From the NCBI GenBank assembly GCA_016906335.1, contig JADEYG010000002.1, forward strand, positions 62,001-126,000: a DNA stretch of 64,000 nucleotides, in the 5' to 3' direction. The DNA is from Novakomyces olei. Taxonomy: Eukaryota; Ascomycota; Novakomycetes; Novakomycetales; Novakomycetaceae. Shown piece by piece: positions 1 through 8,980 of the stretch. Below the pieces are notes generated by a model. That model saw only the letters and a list, made by a program, of their open reading frames with translations. It ran no database searches and was not told the origin of the DNA. The position numbers were made by a program, and so were the translations under genes. How positions within the stretch are numbered: position 1 is the first letter of the stretch; each line of letters begins with the position of its first letter.

Positions 1-1600
1 CGCGTCAGTCTCAACTACTGACAGTCGGTCCGGATCGAAGTATCGTAATATCGGCGCTTGCAGGAATGTCGACTTTAGTTCCTGAAACGCTGATTCGGTG
101 GCTTCGGTCCATTTGAAATCCCGATCTTTCTTCAATAACGCGGTCAGAGGCTGACAGATTTTGCTGTAGTTTTGTATAAACCGCCGATAGAAGTTTGCAA
201 AACCTAGGAATGCTAACAAGTCTCGCTGAGTCTTCGGGGTCGGCCAGCTCCGTACTGCCTCCACCTTCCCGGGGTCCATTTTAACGCCCTCAGTGCTTAT
301 TACGAAACCCAGGAACTGCGTCTGAGTAACATTAAACTCGCACTTTTCCAATTTCACATATAGGCTTGCTTCTCTGAGCCTCTCCAACACGTCTCGTACG
401 TGCTTCACATGATCTTCCTCGTTCTCTGAGTATATCAAAATGTCATCCAAGTATACCACTGCATACTGGTCTAGGCATGGCCTTAAAACGTCATTCACCA
501 GCGCTTGAAACGACGCCGGAGCGTTCGTTAAGCCAAACGGCATCACTTGATACTCAAAGTGACCGTATCTTGTGCGGAAGGCCGTCTTCCATTCGTCACC
601 CCTTTTAATACGCACTAGATTATAAGCTCCTCTCAAGTCTAGTTTCGTAAAAACGCGCGAAGTACGAACTCGGTCCAACAACTCCGAGATTAGCGGAAGA
701 GCGTACCGATTCTTTATTGTAACCGCATTGAGTCCTCGGTAGTCTACGCATAATCGTAACGATCCGTCCTTTTTCTTTACGAATAATATCGGCGCTCCAG
801 CCGGACTAGACGAATGCCGAATAAAACCTTTCTCCAGGCTTTCTGCCAAATACTCGCGTAGTGCCTTAAGTTCCGGTTCCGACAACGCATATATTGGCCC
901 GTGGGGAGGATGTGCTCCGTCACTTAGGGGTATAGCGTGGTCCCACGCCTTGTGGTCCGGGAGGCGACTCGCACTCTTCTTATCAAATAACTCTCGGAAG
1001 TCCTCATAACTTTCCGGTACTTTCTGTAATTCTTCGGCAACCGGCGCCTCTTGCTGCTCGGTTCCATACACACAAAGAGACCCACTCTGGCCATCTTTGA
1101 ACAATCTCTTAAACACTGCCGCTGACACCAATCCTACCTCTGGCATTGGGCCGCTCAAACATAGTCTTCTGCAGAACTTCGACGTAAACTCAATCCGTGA
1201 GCTCGTCCAATCAATATCCGGGTTGTGTAGATCTAGCCACGGCCGGCCTAGAACTATCGGATAATTTCCAATCTTCATCAAGTTAAACTGTATCTCTTCG
1301 CTATGGCCTGGAACTTCGGTGGTGTGCATCCGAATTGGTTCCGTGTGTCTCACAATAGCTCCGGAAGACGCTTCGCTTCCATCAAATACAGTAACAGTTT
1401 CCGGTGTATCCTTACGAGTGGTAGGGATATGTAATTTCCGGATAAAATCCAAATCAGCAAAATTTGAAGTCGCGCCGGAGTCAATCATTGCAGTAACTTT
1501 GCGCTGACCTCCGGGTGCTTCAATCAATACGGGAATAGTCAAGTGAGGAGAATATAACGGTGACGGTGACAAGTAAAACGATAATCTATGGTGTACGATA
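1..1600 (-). CDS. Pol of element C (protease and reverse transcriptase), partial
   Basis: Reading the minus strand from about 1600 down, an aspartic protease with an MIDSGAT active-site motif lies near 1480. Reverse transcriptase follows, with a YLDDI catalytic box near 440-460. The start of the RNase H region is reached at base 1. The frame is cut by the window edge, so RNase H and integrase cannot be seen. RT wording is typical of fungal Ty3/gypsy elements and clearly different from the RT of A, B and E. Confidence 0.8.
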
Positions 1601-1631
1601 CTACGCCCTTCTGGCAGACTCAGGCAGGGCT

Positions 1632-2588
1632 TCAGTATTTTTCCTGAGCCTCGTCGTTTTCCTCGTAATACTCTTCCGTCTCCGCAATTGCGGCATGCTG
1701 TCCCAAGGCGCGGTTTGATGTTGGGCATTCCGCGGCTCGGTGACCCGGCTTGTCGCATCGGAAACAGCGGAAAGTGCGGCGAATATCATTTGGCTTGGAC
1801 TTTCCGGGGCCTTTAACTCTGGCATTTCGTCGGACTTCAGACTGTGCACTGACTGAGTCGACTTCCATAGGCATTGTTTCCGGTACAATTCTTCCCTGTC
1901 GATTTGTCTCGTGTGCTTCGTATCGCCGGACTGTTCTCGGCAGCACAACATCTAATCGACGATCATACAGTCGGTTGTCGATCGTAACCGCTGCTTTCAT
2001 AAACTCCGTAAGTGATTTCGGTTTCGGTACTTTCGCTAGTTCGTCCAAAATCTGCGGCTTCAGTCCCGCTTCGAACAAAAACATAAGCGCCGCATCGTTA
2101 AAATCCAGGAACGACGCGAGCTGTTGGAACCTCGCTACGTAACTAGATACCGAACCAATTTGCTTTAGCTTCTTTAACTCTCTCTTTGAGTTCTCATATG
2201 TATCGAAATCCCCAAACGTACGCGAGATCTCTGTCACGAATCCTTCGTAATCACTCAACATCTCCGGTTCCGGAGTCACCCTCATCTGTGACTCGAACCA
2301 ACTAAAAGCCGGACCGCGTAGCAGGGATGCTGCAAATCGTACACGGTCTCGGTCTGTTCCGAAGTCCCTACTGTTGGCTTCCAAGTACATTTTCACATGG
2401 GCTAGGAACTGCCGAAGTTCCGGTCGGGCTCCATGGAATTTGTCCGGTTTCTCAATCGGCGAAGGTCTTGCCTTCCCGGCACTAAACTGCATAGCTCGCA
2501 GCTCTTCGTTCTGACGACGTATTGTCTCAATCTCACCTTGCAGTTGCACCAAGGCATCAAAGTAATTAATGTCTTGTCCAGACTCCAT
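1632..2588 (-). CDS. Gag of element C
   Basis: A 318-residue open frame. The N-terminal half has the retrotransposon capsid pattern, with conserved Trp and Leu positions in the segment ending in SSYVARFQQLA. Near residue 275 is a zinc knuckle, CFRCDKPGHRAAEC (CX2CX4HX4C). The start at 2588 is the first ATG, about 240 bp after the LTR. Protease and RT follow directly. The product would form the particle shell and bind element RNA. Confidence 0.8.
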   Translation of the reverse strand: MESGQDINYFDALVQLQGEIETIRRQNEELRAMQFSAGKARPSPIEKPDKFHGARPELRQFLAHVKMYLEANSRDFGTDRDRVRFAASLLRGPAFSWFESQMRVTPEPEMLSDYEGFVTEISRTFGDFDTYENSKRELKKLKQIGSVSSYVARFQQLASFLDFNDAALMFLFEAGLKPQILDELAKVPKPKSLTEFMKAAVTIDNRLYDRRLDVVLPRTVRRYEAHETNRQGRIVPETMPMEVDSVSAQSEVRRNARVKGPGKSKPNDIRRTFRCFRCDKPGHRAAECPTSNRALGQHAAIAETEEYYEENDEAQEKY

Positions 2589-2831
2589 CTTCCTTCACTG
2601 AAGTCTTCCTTCACAAAATTGAATAAAATTAAATTAAATCTCACACAAAATCTCAACTAAAATCAGTAAAATTATTCAACTCGCAACTGCTAAAATAAAC
2701 TTCAAACAACTTCAGATCAAAATTTTCAACACAAAACACATTTTTTTTTTTTTTTTTTTTTTTTTAATAAAACTTTTCTTCCTCTTCTCCCACCTAAAGC
2801 AGGTACAGGCAAGTTCGCCGACGGGTTAAAG

Positions 2832-3211
2832 TGTAAAGAACGCCCAGGACACTGTAGGCACTCTAGGCCGAAGAGGGATTACAAGTAACACAAACACAAA
2901 TATGAAGGAAGAAAATATATTAAGTTAACCCGTGAAGAGCGGAAGCTCTTCACGCTAGCCTATATACTTTGTTTACTTCGCAGTCACTACTGCTAAGTAA
3001 ACGTTCTACCCTAATTGCGTGTAACCCCGAACCCTACCGGACTACCGGAGTTACCGCTTACGCCGAAGTTCCGATACGGAACTTCGTAACTAAAACTAAT
3101 CTAAACAACTATAAACTACCGAAGTCCGTAATCGGGACTTCGGTCCGAACAAACTACGAACCATCTATAAGAAAGCCGGAGGCCCGAGCCTCCGAACAGC
3201 CGATCATCACA
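2832..3211 (-). repeat. 5' LTR of element C (boundaries inferred)
   Basis: On the minus strand this stretch starts TGTGATG and ends TTTACA, giving TG...CA ends and about 380 bp. A TATATA-like box lies around 2961. The LTR is dense in perfect hairpins: 2931-2954 (10-bp arms, GGAA loop), 2971-3002 (8-bp arms), 3064-3086 (10-bp arms, 3-nt loop), 3119-3143 (9-bp arms) and 3177-3194 (7-bp arms). There is no second LTR in view to confirm the ends. The outer boundary is supported because B-family sequence resumes exactly at 3212. Confidence 0.6.
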
Positions 3212-3327
3212 CAATACCAGAAAGAGACAAATACAATGGGAAAAGCAAGATAAACCATACAACTCAATATCACAAAAGGGTGCATCCGTTGTAAGTTCAA
3301 TCACAATTGATCCAAAGAAAAGGATTG

Positions 3328-3621
3328 TGTTAGGAGTGTAGATAATAAATAATTAAACATTGAATTACTTAAAGGGTCCTAAACGTGTACGGATTAAATC
3401 TGGAACCTCGGCATTTGATTAATAATTAATCACGCCATAGCGGAAGCTGACTCATGATTAGTCAAGGCTGACTCATAATTAATCACGCCATTTCGGGCTT
3501 TCGGACAATGGATTATTAATCCATTACAGGAGTCTATAATAAGGACACGGTTTCCCATAGTTTAGAACATAGTTTTTTCTATCTTTTAATTTATTTGTTA
3601 CAACAGTGAGTTACCCTCACA
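3328..3621 (+). repeat. 5' LTR of element A
   Basis: 294 bp, TGTTAGGAGTG to CCTCACA, nearly identical to 8661-8954. A TATA-type sequence near 3535-3545 lies about 60 bp before a conserved ACAACAGTGAG segment close to the LTR end, a plausible transcript start region. Confidence 0.95.
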
Positions 3622-3646
3622 CATTTTTTCACTGCTAACTAGGACA

Positions 3647-4318
3647 GTGACTCCCCCGTCTGGACAACGCCGACGGATTTACCCTCACGTTTTCTCTGAG
3701 CCTTTTGCAAATCTTTTGCGTCAGGCGAAAACTGATCCTCCTAAGGATAAGGTGTTGACTGGATATTGCCGTCAATACCCGGAGTCCAAGGAGCGAAAAC
3801 AAAACTCTGAGTCTGGACCTGCCGACCAGAGTGTTCGACCCTCTTCCAGCTTGACTCTTCAGCTGTCGAAGAGAAGAGAAAGAAACGCTCGCCGTTCAGA
3901 GGCCTTCAAGGAGCGTAAGAGAATTGAAACGGTTTCTAAACCATTTGCAACACCTCGTCCGAAACCACTTCCAACCCCGATTCCGGCCCCGCTTCCGAAA
4001 CCAGTTCCAGCACCAGTTCCAGCACCAGTTCCAAGATTACCGCTTACGGAGGAAGAAATATTTCGAAAAGAAGCTCATTGGACAAGCAAGGTTGCGGCTC
4101 AAATCAAATACGAGGACACCTACAATAATCTTGTGGCCAAAAGAATACAGGAACTGAGCAGGAAAAAAAAAACTAAGTATTTGCTTGACAACATCGTTGA
4201 GGACGAATACAGAATCCGTCTTTTTAAAGGAGAGGATCCAGACAAAGTTGAAAAGGACTACTACGAACATTTGGAACAAGGACGACAAAAGCCATCCTAT
4301 CTTAATACGCTTTTTTAA
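3647..4318 (+). CDS. Element A ORF1, unrecognised protein upstream of gag-pol
   Basis: An open frame of about 223 codons between the 5' LTR and gag-pol. I do not recognise the product. It has a basic segment, ERNARRSEAFKERK, near residues 79-92, a proline-rich stretch of PxP repeats near 105-130, and a charged C-terminal domain. Element E encodes the same protein architecture at 15319-16029 with the basic and C-terminal blocks strongly conserved, so the frame appears selected. Neither copy has an ATG at the head of the frame; A offers GTG at 3647 and an upstream CTG. It is not the capsid, which is at the start of gag-pol. Confidence 0.6.
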   Translation: MTPPSGQRRRIYPHVFSEPFANLLRQAKTDPPKDKVLTGYCRQYPESKERKQNSESGPADQSVRPSSSLTLQLSKRRERNARRSEAFKERKRIETVSKPFATPRPKPLPTPIPAPLPKPVPAPVPAPVPRLPLTEEEIFRKEAHWTSKVAAQIKYEDTYNNLVAKRIQELSRKKKTKYLLDNIVEDEYRIRLFKGEDPDKVEKDYYEHLEQGRQKPSYLNTLF

Positions 4319-4389
4319 ACTAGCTCATTAATTTAACTCAAATTTATTAATCTACTTTATTCATAAAATTAATTTAATTTTAATTAATT

Positions 4390-7300
4390 ATGGATTTTAA
4401 GATTAAATTACCTGAGCCTACGAAATTGAATGGTCGCCCAATGACCCATAGAGAGTTCCAGTCATGGAGACACTCTATGGTAAAATGGCTCGCCTATGTC
4501 AAGACAGGCGAACATCCTATTGCTATTTCAGATGTCGACTTGATTAGCATGTTTCTCGAATCAAATGCTTCGATCTATGCTGAGGAGCTCCGTGACAATA
4601 CTTCTCTCACAGCAAATCAAATGCTTGATCACCTTGAGAGAAGCATTGTTCCGAACGATTATCTACCTCGTGCATACAGCAAGTTTGTCACCTTCACTCA
4701 GGGCACAAGAAGCATTAGCCAATATGCAACGCAGCTTAAGCTCAAATCAATGGAACTTGAGATAGTCAACGAGGCAATCTTGATTCAACAATTCATACAT
4801 GGATTAAATGAAAGAACCAAACCTCAAATAATGGGATCATTGAGAAGTGCATTTGGAACTCAATCCGGTGATAGTTCGAACATGGTCAAATGGAATTGGC
4901 AAAACGTTGTTGATGTGGCTACAGGTTATGACTTTGCGACAGCAAGACCCTTTGTTGGAAATATGAGTACGAAAGCAGCCAGTCAGAGAACAGAGGCACG
5001 AGCTGATGTTCCTGAAAAGAGTGAACCAGAGAAACCTATTCTCCGAACAAGATGTACTTTTTGTCGCAGAACTGGGCACACCTACGAGCAATGTTTCAAA
5101 AGAAAGAATCAGTCAAGTGTGAGTGCTCTTCAAACAAGCACAGAAATAGATAGCGAAGAAATAAAACTTGAGTATCACTGTTCCGCTGTCCAAAATACCG
5201 GTCAACAATTTCTTGTAGTCCTACCAATTGATATAAACGGTAAAGAAATAAAATGTCAAATACTTATTGACACCGGGAGTGACCTTGACGTTATTGATTC
5301 GAACTTCTGCAATGTTCACCGACCAAAATACTATGAAAGTGACCATAAAATTGAAATGGCATTTCAAGGATCAAGAACTATTAGCCGACACATGGCAAGA
5401 ATACGATTTAAGGGATATGAGTTGAATTGCGCAGTGGCAAGACTGAGAACCTCTGACCTTCTCATCGGAATGGGAACACTAAGCAAACTTGGAGCAATTG
5501 TCAATACCAGAAAGAGACAAATACAATGGAAAAAACAAGATAAACCATACGATTCAATATCACAAAAGGGGGCAGCCGTTGTAAGTTCAATCACAATTGA
5601 TCCAAAGAAAAGGATTGATGTTCAGTCAGTTCGAGAACAAGACACAATTGACTCAAATAAGGTACTGGAAGTGCTACAAGACAAGTTCAAGCAAACTTTG
5701 GTAGCAAGTCCACCAAGCAAATTGCCTATAATGAGACCAGTGGTTGCAACATACGAGCCGATCGACCCACACAAGAAGTACAATATCAAAAAGTGGTATC
5801 CAAGCAAGAAGCTAATGATGCCCTTAAAACTGAAAATTGATGAACTTCTACACGCCAAAATGATATCAATTTCTACAGAAGAGCCAAGTGCCATATTATT
5901 TCCTATTCCTAAAGACAAGGACATGGTCAACAAGCTCACAGATCCAAAAGAAATCAAGAATTATCTGCGATTTGTCAATGACGCTAGACCTCGGAATGCG
6001 AACATGAAACGCTTTTACATTCAGGTTCCTCGCATTGACATTGTAGTTCAAGATATTGCCAGAGCAAAATACAGAACTAAGATTGACTTGAAGGACGCTT
6101 TCTTTCAATCTAGAATACAGCCTGGGCAAGAACATTATACGGCATTTTGGACGCCATTTGGAATATACCAATGGAATGTGATGCCACAAGGAGATCGAAA
6201 CTCTACTGCTATACAACAGCAGCTTATGGAGGAATTATTCAGACCCTACATTGGCATTTGGATGACAGTATATGTTGACGACATCATCATATACGATGAC
6301 GATGTCCAGGAACACTTGGATCACCTAGTGATTGTCTTTGGAATAATGTCTAAATGGGAACTATACGCTAGTCCAGCCAAGACCTTTCCATTCTGCAAAA
6401 GCTTTGTGGTACTAGGCAGACAGATCAGTGATGAAGGAATCAAAATGACTGAAAAATCAAGAAACTCCATACTACGACTAGAAACTCCAAAGAACATGAA
6501 ACAAATACAGAGACTGGTGGGCATGCTAAACTGGATTTCAACGTTCATACCCAATTTATCGTCACACATCTCAACATTCACTGAAATGAAGGAGTTTTCC
6601 TGGGATGAAACTAAGCAGAAAGGATTTGACAAAATAAAGTCTGCAGTTCAGCAAGACATAATACTCAAGCCATTTAACCCAGAGCCTCTGAACAATGGAA
6701 CAGAGAAATTATTCATGGGAATAGATGCCTCTCTGGTGGGCACTGGAGGTTGGCTAGGTCAAGGAAAAGAATGGCAAACATGCAGAATAATTGGGTTTAC
6801 CTCTAAGAAACTTGGAATAGCAGAATCCCACTATCCAGTTCACGAACTTGAATATCTAGCATGCATCAGAGCATTGGAGCATTTCGAAATATATGCTAGA
6901 GGATATCAGGTAAATTGTTTGACAGACAATAAAGCATTAAGTCGTCTTTTTTACTCGAAGAACGTTATGCTGTCGCGACGTCATCTACGATGGATGGATT
7001 TTTTGAATGAATTTGACATCAATATTATACACGTGCCAGGAACACTTAACGTCTTAGCAGACTTATTGTCACGCTCTCATTCACACTCAAAGGTCGCTGG
7101 AATCTCTATTGAACAAACCCCAAATACAGATATAGATGTAGAGATACACAATCTCTATCTAAAGGATACATATTGGGCAGAAATACTTGCAATATTGAAA
7201 AGCAACGAAGAAAATCCAGATACCGAAAAACTTAAATCAAGATATTGTCTCAAAGATAATCTCATTCACCTCAAATTTGATGACCGAATCTGTATTCCTT

Positions 7301-8685
7301 CAGGCTTCACAAACAAGATAATACAAGAACTTCACGACACATATCAAGGTGGACATGGAGGCATAAATAAGACAATAGCCGGTGTTGCGCGGACTTATTA
7401 TTGGCCAGCAATGGCAAAAGAAATTAAGGACTATGTGAAGTCGTGCGAGACGTGTGCTAAGAGCAAAATTACACCTCACAAGCCCATTGGTTTACTATTA
7501 GAGCTGAACATACCAAAGGCTCGATGGGAAACCATTGGAATGGATTTCATTACTGGGCTTCCTTTATCTGGAAAGGAAAAATACGATGCAATAATTTGTA
7601 TTGTTGACCGACTCACCAAACGCGCGCATTTTTGGCCAACACACACAACTATAACCGCTGAAGGCACAGCAGCTCTATTCTTGGATCGATATTTCTGCTT
7701 ACATGGTCTACCAAAAATAATTATTAGTGACCGAGATGTCAGGTTTATGTCAGAGTTTTGGACACAACTCACAAAGGTTCTTGAAGTCAAACTCAAACCA
7801 TCATCAAGCTATCACCCACAAACAAATGGGCAAACGGAAAGAACAAACAGGGTTCTCGAAGATTACCTACGCCTATTTACATATGCCAATCGTAACAACT
7901 TCACATGGCACAAATTGCTTTCGTTTGCAGAATTCTTTTATTCCTCAAGCAAACACTCTGCTATCACGATGACTCCATTTGAAGCTGACCTAGGATACAA
8001 TCCAAGAAGCTTAAGTGATCTTGCAATGTCTATTCCACAAAGTCAAGACAATTCATCATTCCTTGAAACTCTAGCAGCCAATCAAATACTCTGTCAAGAT
8101 GCCATAAGAGCCGCACATGACTTATCAAAGATTTATGCAGACAAAAACAGACTCAACATTGAATATGAAGTCAACGACTATGTATACCTGAGTACTGCAA
8201 ACATTCGAGAAATACCTGAACTATTTCAACATGACTTGACCAGAAAACTTCAATCCAAATACATTGGACCATACAAAATTGTTAAAAAGGTCAGTCCAGT
8301 GGCATATGAACTGGAACTACCCACAAATCTAAAATATCATTCAGTTGTTCATATCTCACAACTCAAAAAGCACAATGCAATGACTGAACAGAACGAACGT
8401 GAACAACCAAAACCAAAAGCTTTGCGACGCTATAAAGATAATACAGAACTTTATGCTATACAAAGCATAGTTGACCACGCTTGGTTCAGAGCTGACAAAA
8501 AGTCTACAACACCTAAAAAAGGCTACACCTTACTTTATCGAATTCGCTGGGAAGGATACAATCCTGACGAAGACACATGGGAGCCAAAACAACACCTACT
8601 ACATTCCAGACAACTCCTTGACAACTACAATTCGACACATCTCGAATTAGTGGGGGAGGATGTTAGGAGTGTAGATAATAAATAA
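4390..8685 (+). CDS. Element A gag-pol polyprotein with C-terminal chromodomain
   Basis: One 1431-residue frame. Capsid-type gag occupies about residues 1-200, with a zinc knuckle CTFCRRTGHTYEQC near 222-235. Aspartic protease (LIDTGSD) is near 290 and RT around 480-680 with YVDD. RNase H follows near 770-890 (GIDASL, HELEYLA). Integrase has a zinc region with CETCAKSK and a DDE core (GMDFITG, SDRDVRF, NGQTERTNRVLEDY). A chromodomain lies at about 1380-1415 (YRIRWEGYNPDEDTWEP). Gag and pol share one frame, as in Tf1-like chromoviruses. The chromodomain probably guides insertion to marked chromatin. Confidence 0.93.
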   Translation: MDFKIKLPEPTKLNGRPMTHREFQSWRHSMVKWLAYVKTGEHPIAISDVDLISMFLESNASIYAEELRDNTSLTANQMLDHLERSIVPNDYLPRAYSKFVTFTQGTRSISQYATQLKLKSMELEIVNEAILIQQFIHGLNERTKPQIMGSLRSAFGTQSGDSSNMVKWNWQNVVDVATGYDFATARPFVGNMSTKAASQRTEARADVPEKSEPEKPILRTRCTFCRRTGHTYEQCFKRKNQSSVSALQTSTEIDSEEIKLEYHCSAVQNTGQQFLVVLPIDINGKEIKCQILIDTGSDLDVIDSNFCNVHRPKYYESDHKIEMAFQGSRTISRHMARIRFKGYELNCAVARLRTSDLLIGMGTLSKLGAIVNTRKRQIQWKKQDKPYDSISQKGAAVVSSITIDPKKRIDVQSVREQDTIDSNKVLEVLQDKFKQTLVASPPSKLPIMRPVVATYEPIDPHKKYNIKKWYPSKKLMMPLKLKIDELLHAKMISISTEEPSAILFPIPKDKDMVNKLTDPKEIKNYLRFVNDARPRNANMKRFYIQVPRIDIVVQDIARAKYRTKIDLKDAFFQSRIQPGQEHYTAFWTPFGIYQWNVMPQGDRNSTAIQQQLMEELFRPYIGIWMTVYVDDIIIYDDDVQEHLDHLVIVFGIMSKWELYASPAKTFPFCKSFVVLGRQISDEGIKMTEKSRNSILRLETPKNMKQIQRLVGMLNWISTFIPNLSSHISTFTEMKEFSWDETKQKGFDKIKSAVQQDIILKPFNPEPLNNGTEKLFMGIDASLVGTGGWLGQGKEWQTCRIIGFTSKKLGIAESHYPVHELEYLACIRALEHFEIYARGYQVNCLTDNKALSRLFYSKNVMLSRRHLRWMDFLNEFDINIIHVPGTLNVLADLLSRSHSHSKVAGISIEQTPNTDIDVEIHNLYLKDTYWAEILAILKSNEENPDTEKLKSRYCLKDNLIHLKFDDRICIPSGFTNKIIQELHDTYQGGHGGINKTIAGVARTYYWPAMAKEIKDYVKSCETCAKSKITPHKPIGLLLELNIPKARWETIGMDFITGLPLSGKEKYDAIICIVDRLTKRAHFWPTHTTITAEGTAALFLDRYFCLHGLPKIIISDRDVRFMSEFWTQLTKVLEVKLKPSSSYHPQTNGQTERTNRVLEDYLRLFTYANRNNFTWHKLLSFAEFFYSSSKHSAITMTPFEADLGYNPRSLSDLAMSIPQSQDNSSFLETLAANQILCQDAIRAAHDLSKIYADKNRLNIEYEVNDYVYLSTANIREIPELFQHDLTRKLQSKYIGPYKIVKKVSPVAYELELPTNLKYHSVVHISQLKKHNAMTEQNEREQPKPKALRRYKDNTELYAIQSIVDHAWFRADKKSTTPKKGYTLLYRIRWEGYNPDEDTWEPKQHLLHSRQLLDNYNSTHLELVGEDVRSVDNK

Positions 8686-8954
8686 TTAAACATTGAATTA
8701 CTTAAAGGGTCCTAAACGTGTACGGATTAAATCTGGAACCTCGGCATTTGATTAATAATTAATCACGCCATAGCGGAAGCTGACTCATGATTAGTCAAGG
8801 CTGACTCATAATTAATCACGCCATTTCGGGCTTTCGGACAATGGATTATTAATCCATTACAGGAGTCTATAAAAAGGACACGGTTTCCCATAGTTTAGAA
8901 CATAGTTTTTTCTATCTTTTAATTTATTTGTTACAACAGTGAGTTACCCTCACA
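8661..8954 (+). repeat. 3' LTR of element A
   Basis: 294 bp, paired with 3328-3621. It is preceded by a purine tract, GTGGGGGAGGA, a likely polypurine tract that also encodes the last codons of gag-pol. The gag-pol frame ends inside this LTR at 8685. GATTG at 8955-8959 completes the target duplication. Confidence 0.95.
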
Positions 8955-8980
8955 GATTGATGTTCAGTCAGTAGCAAACT

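Larger units (their letters stand above)
1..3211 (-). mobile_element. Element C: Ty3/gypsy LTR retrotransposon, cut by window edge
   Basis: Minus-strand Ty3/gypsy element read from its 5' LTR (about 2832-3211) through gag, protease and reverse transcriptase, leaving the window at base 1 near the start of RNase H. Domain order is gag with a CCHC knuckle, protease, then RT with a YLDD box, the Ty3 order. Its 5' LTR abuts a fragment of element B at 3212, so C appears to have inserted into B. The second LTR and target duplication lie outside the window. I cannot say whether the whole element is intact; the visible part has long open frames. Confidence 0.85.
3328..8954 (+). mobile_element. Element A: chromodomain Ty3/gypsy LTR retrotransposon, looks whole
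   Basis: A 5627-bp element with 294-bp LTRs (3328-3621 and 8661-8954) that differ at about one position, so the insertion is young. It is flanked by the 5-bp duplication GATTG (3323-3327 and 8955-8959) and sits inside the pol region of sibling copy B. It contains an extra upstream frame (ORF1) and one long gag-pol frame ending in a chromodomain. Both frames are open, so the element looks whole. The domain order and C-terminal chromodomain place it among the chromoviruses. Confidence 0.95.
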
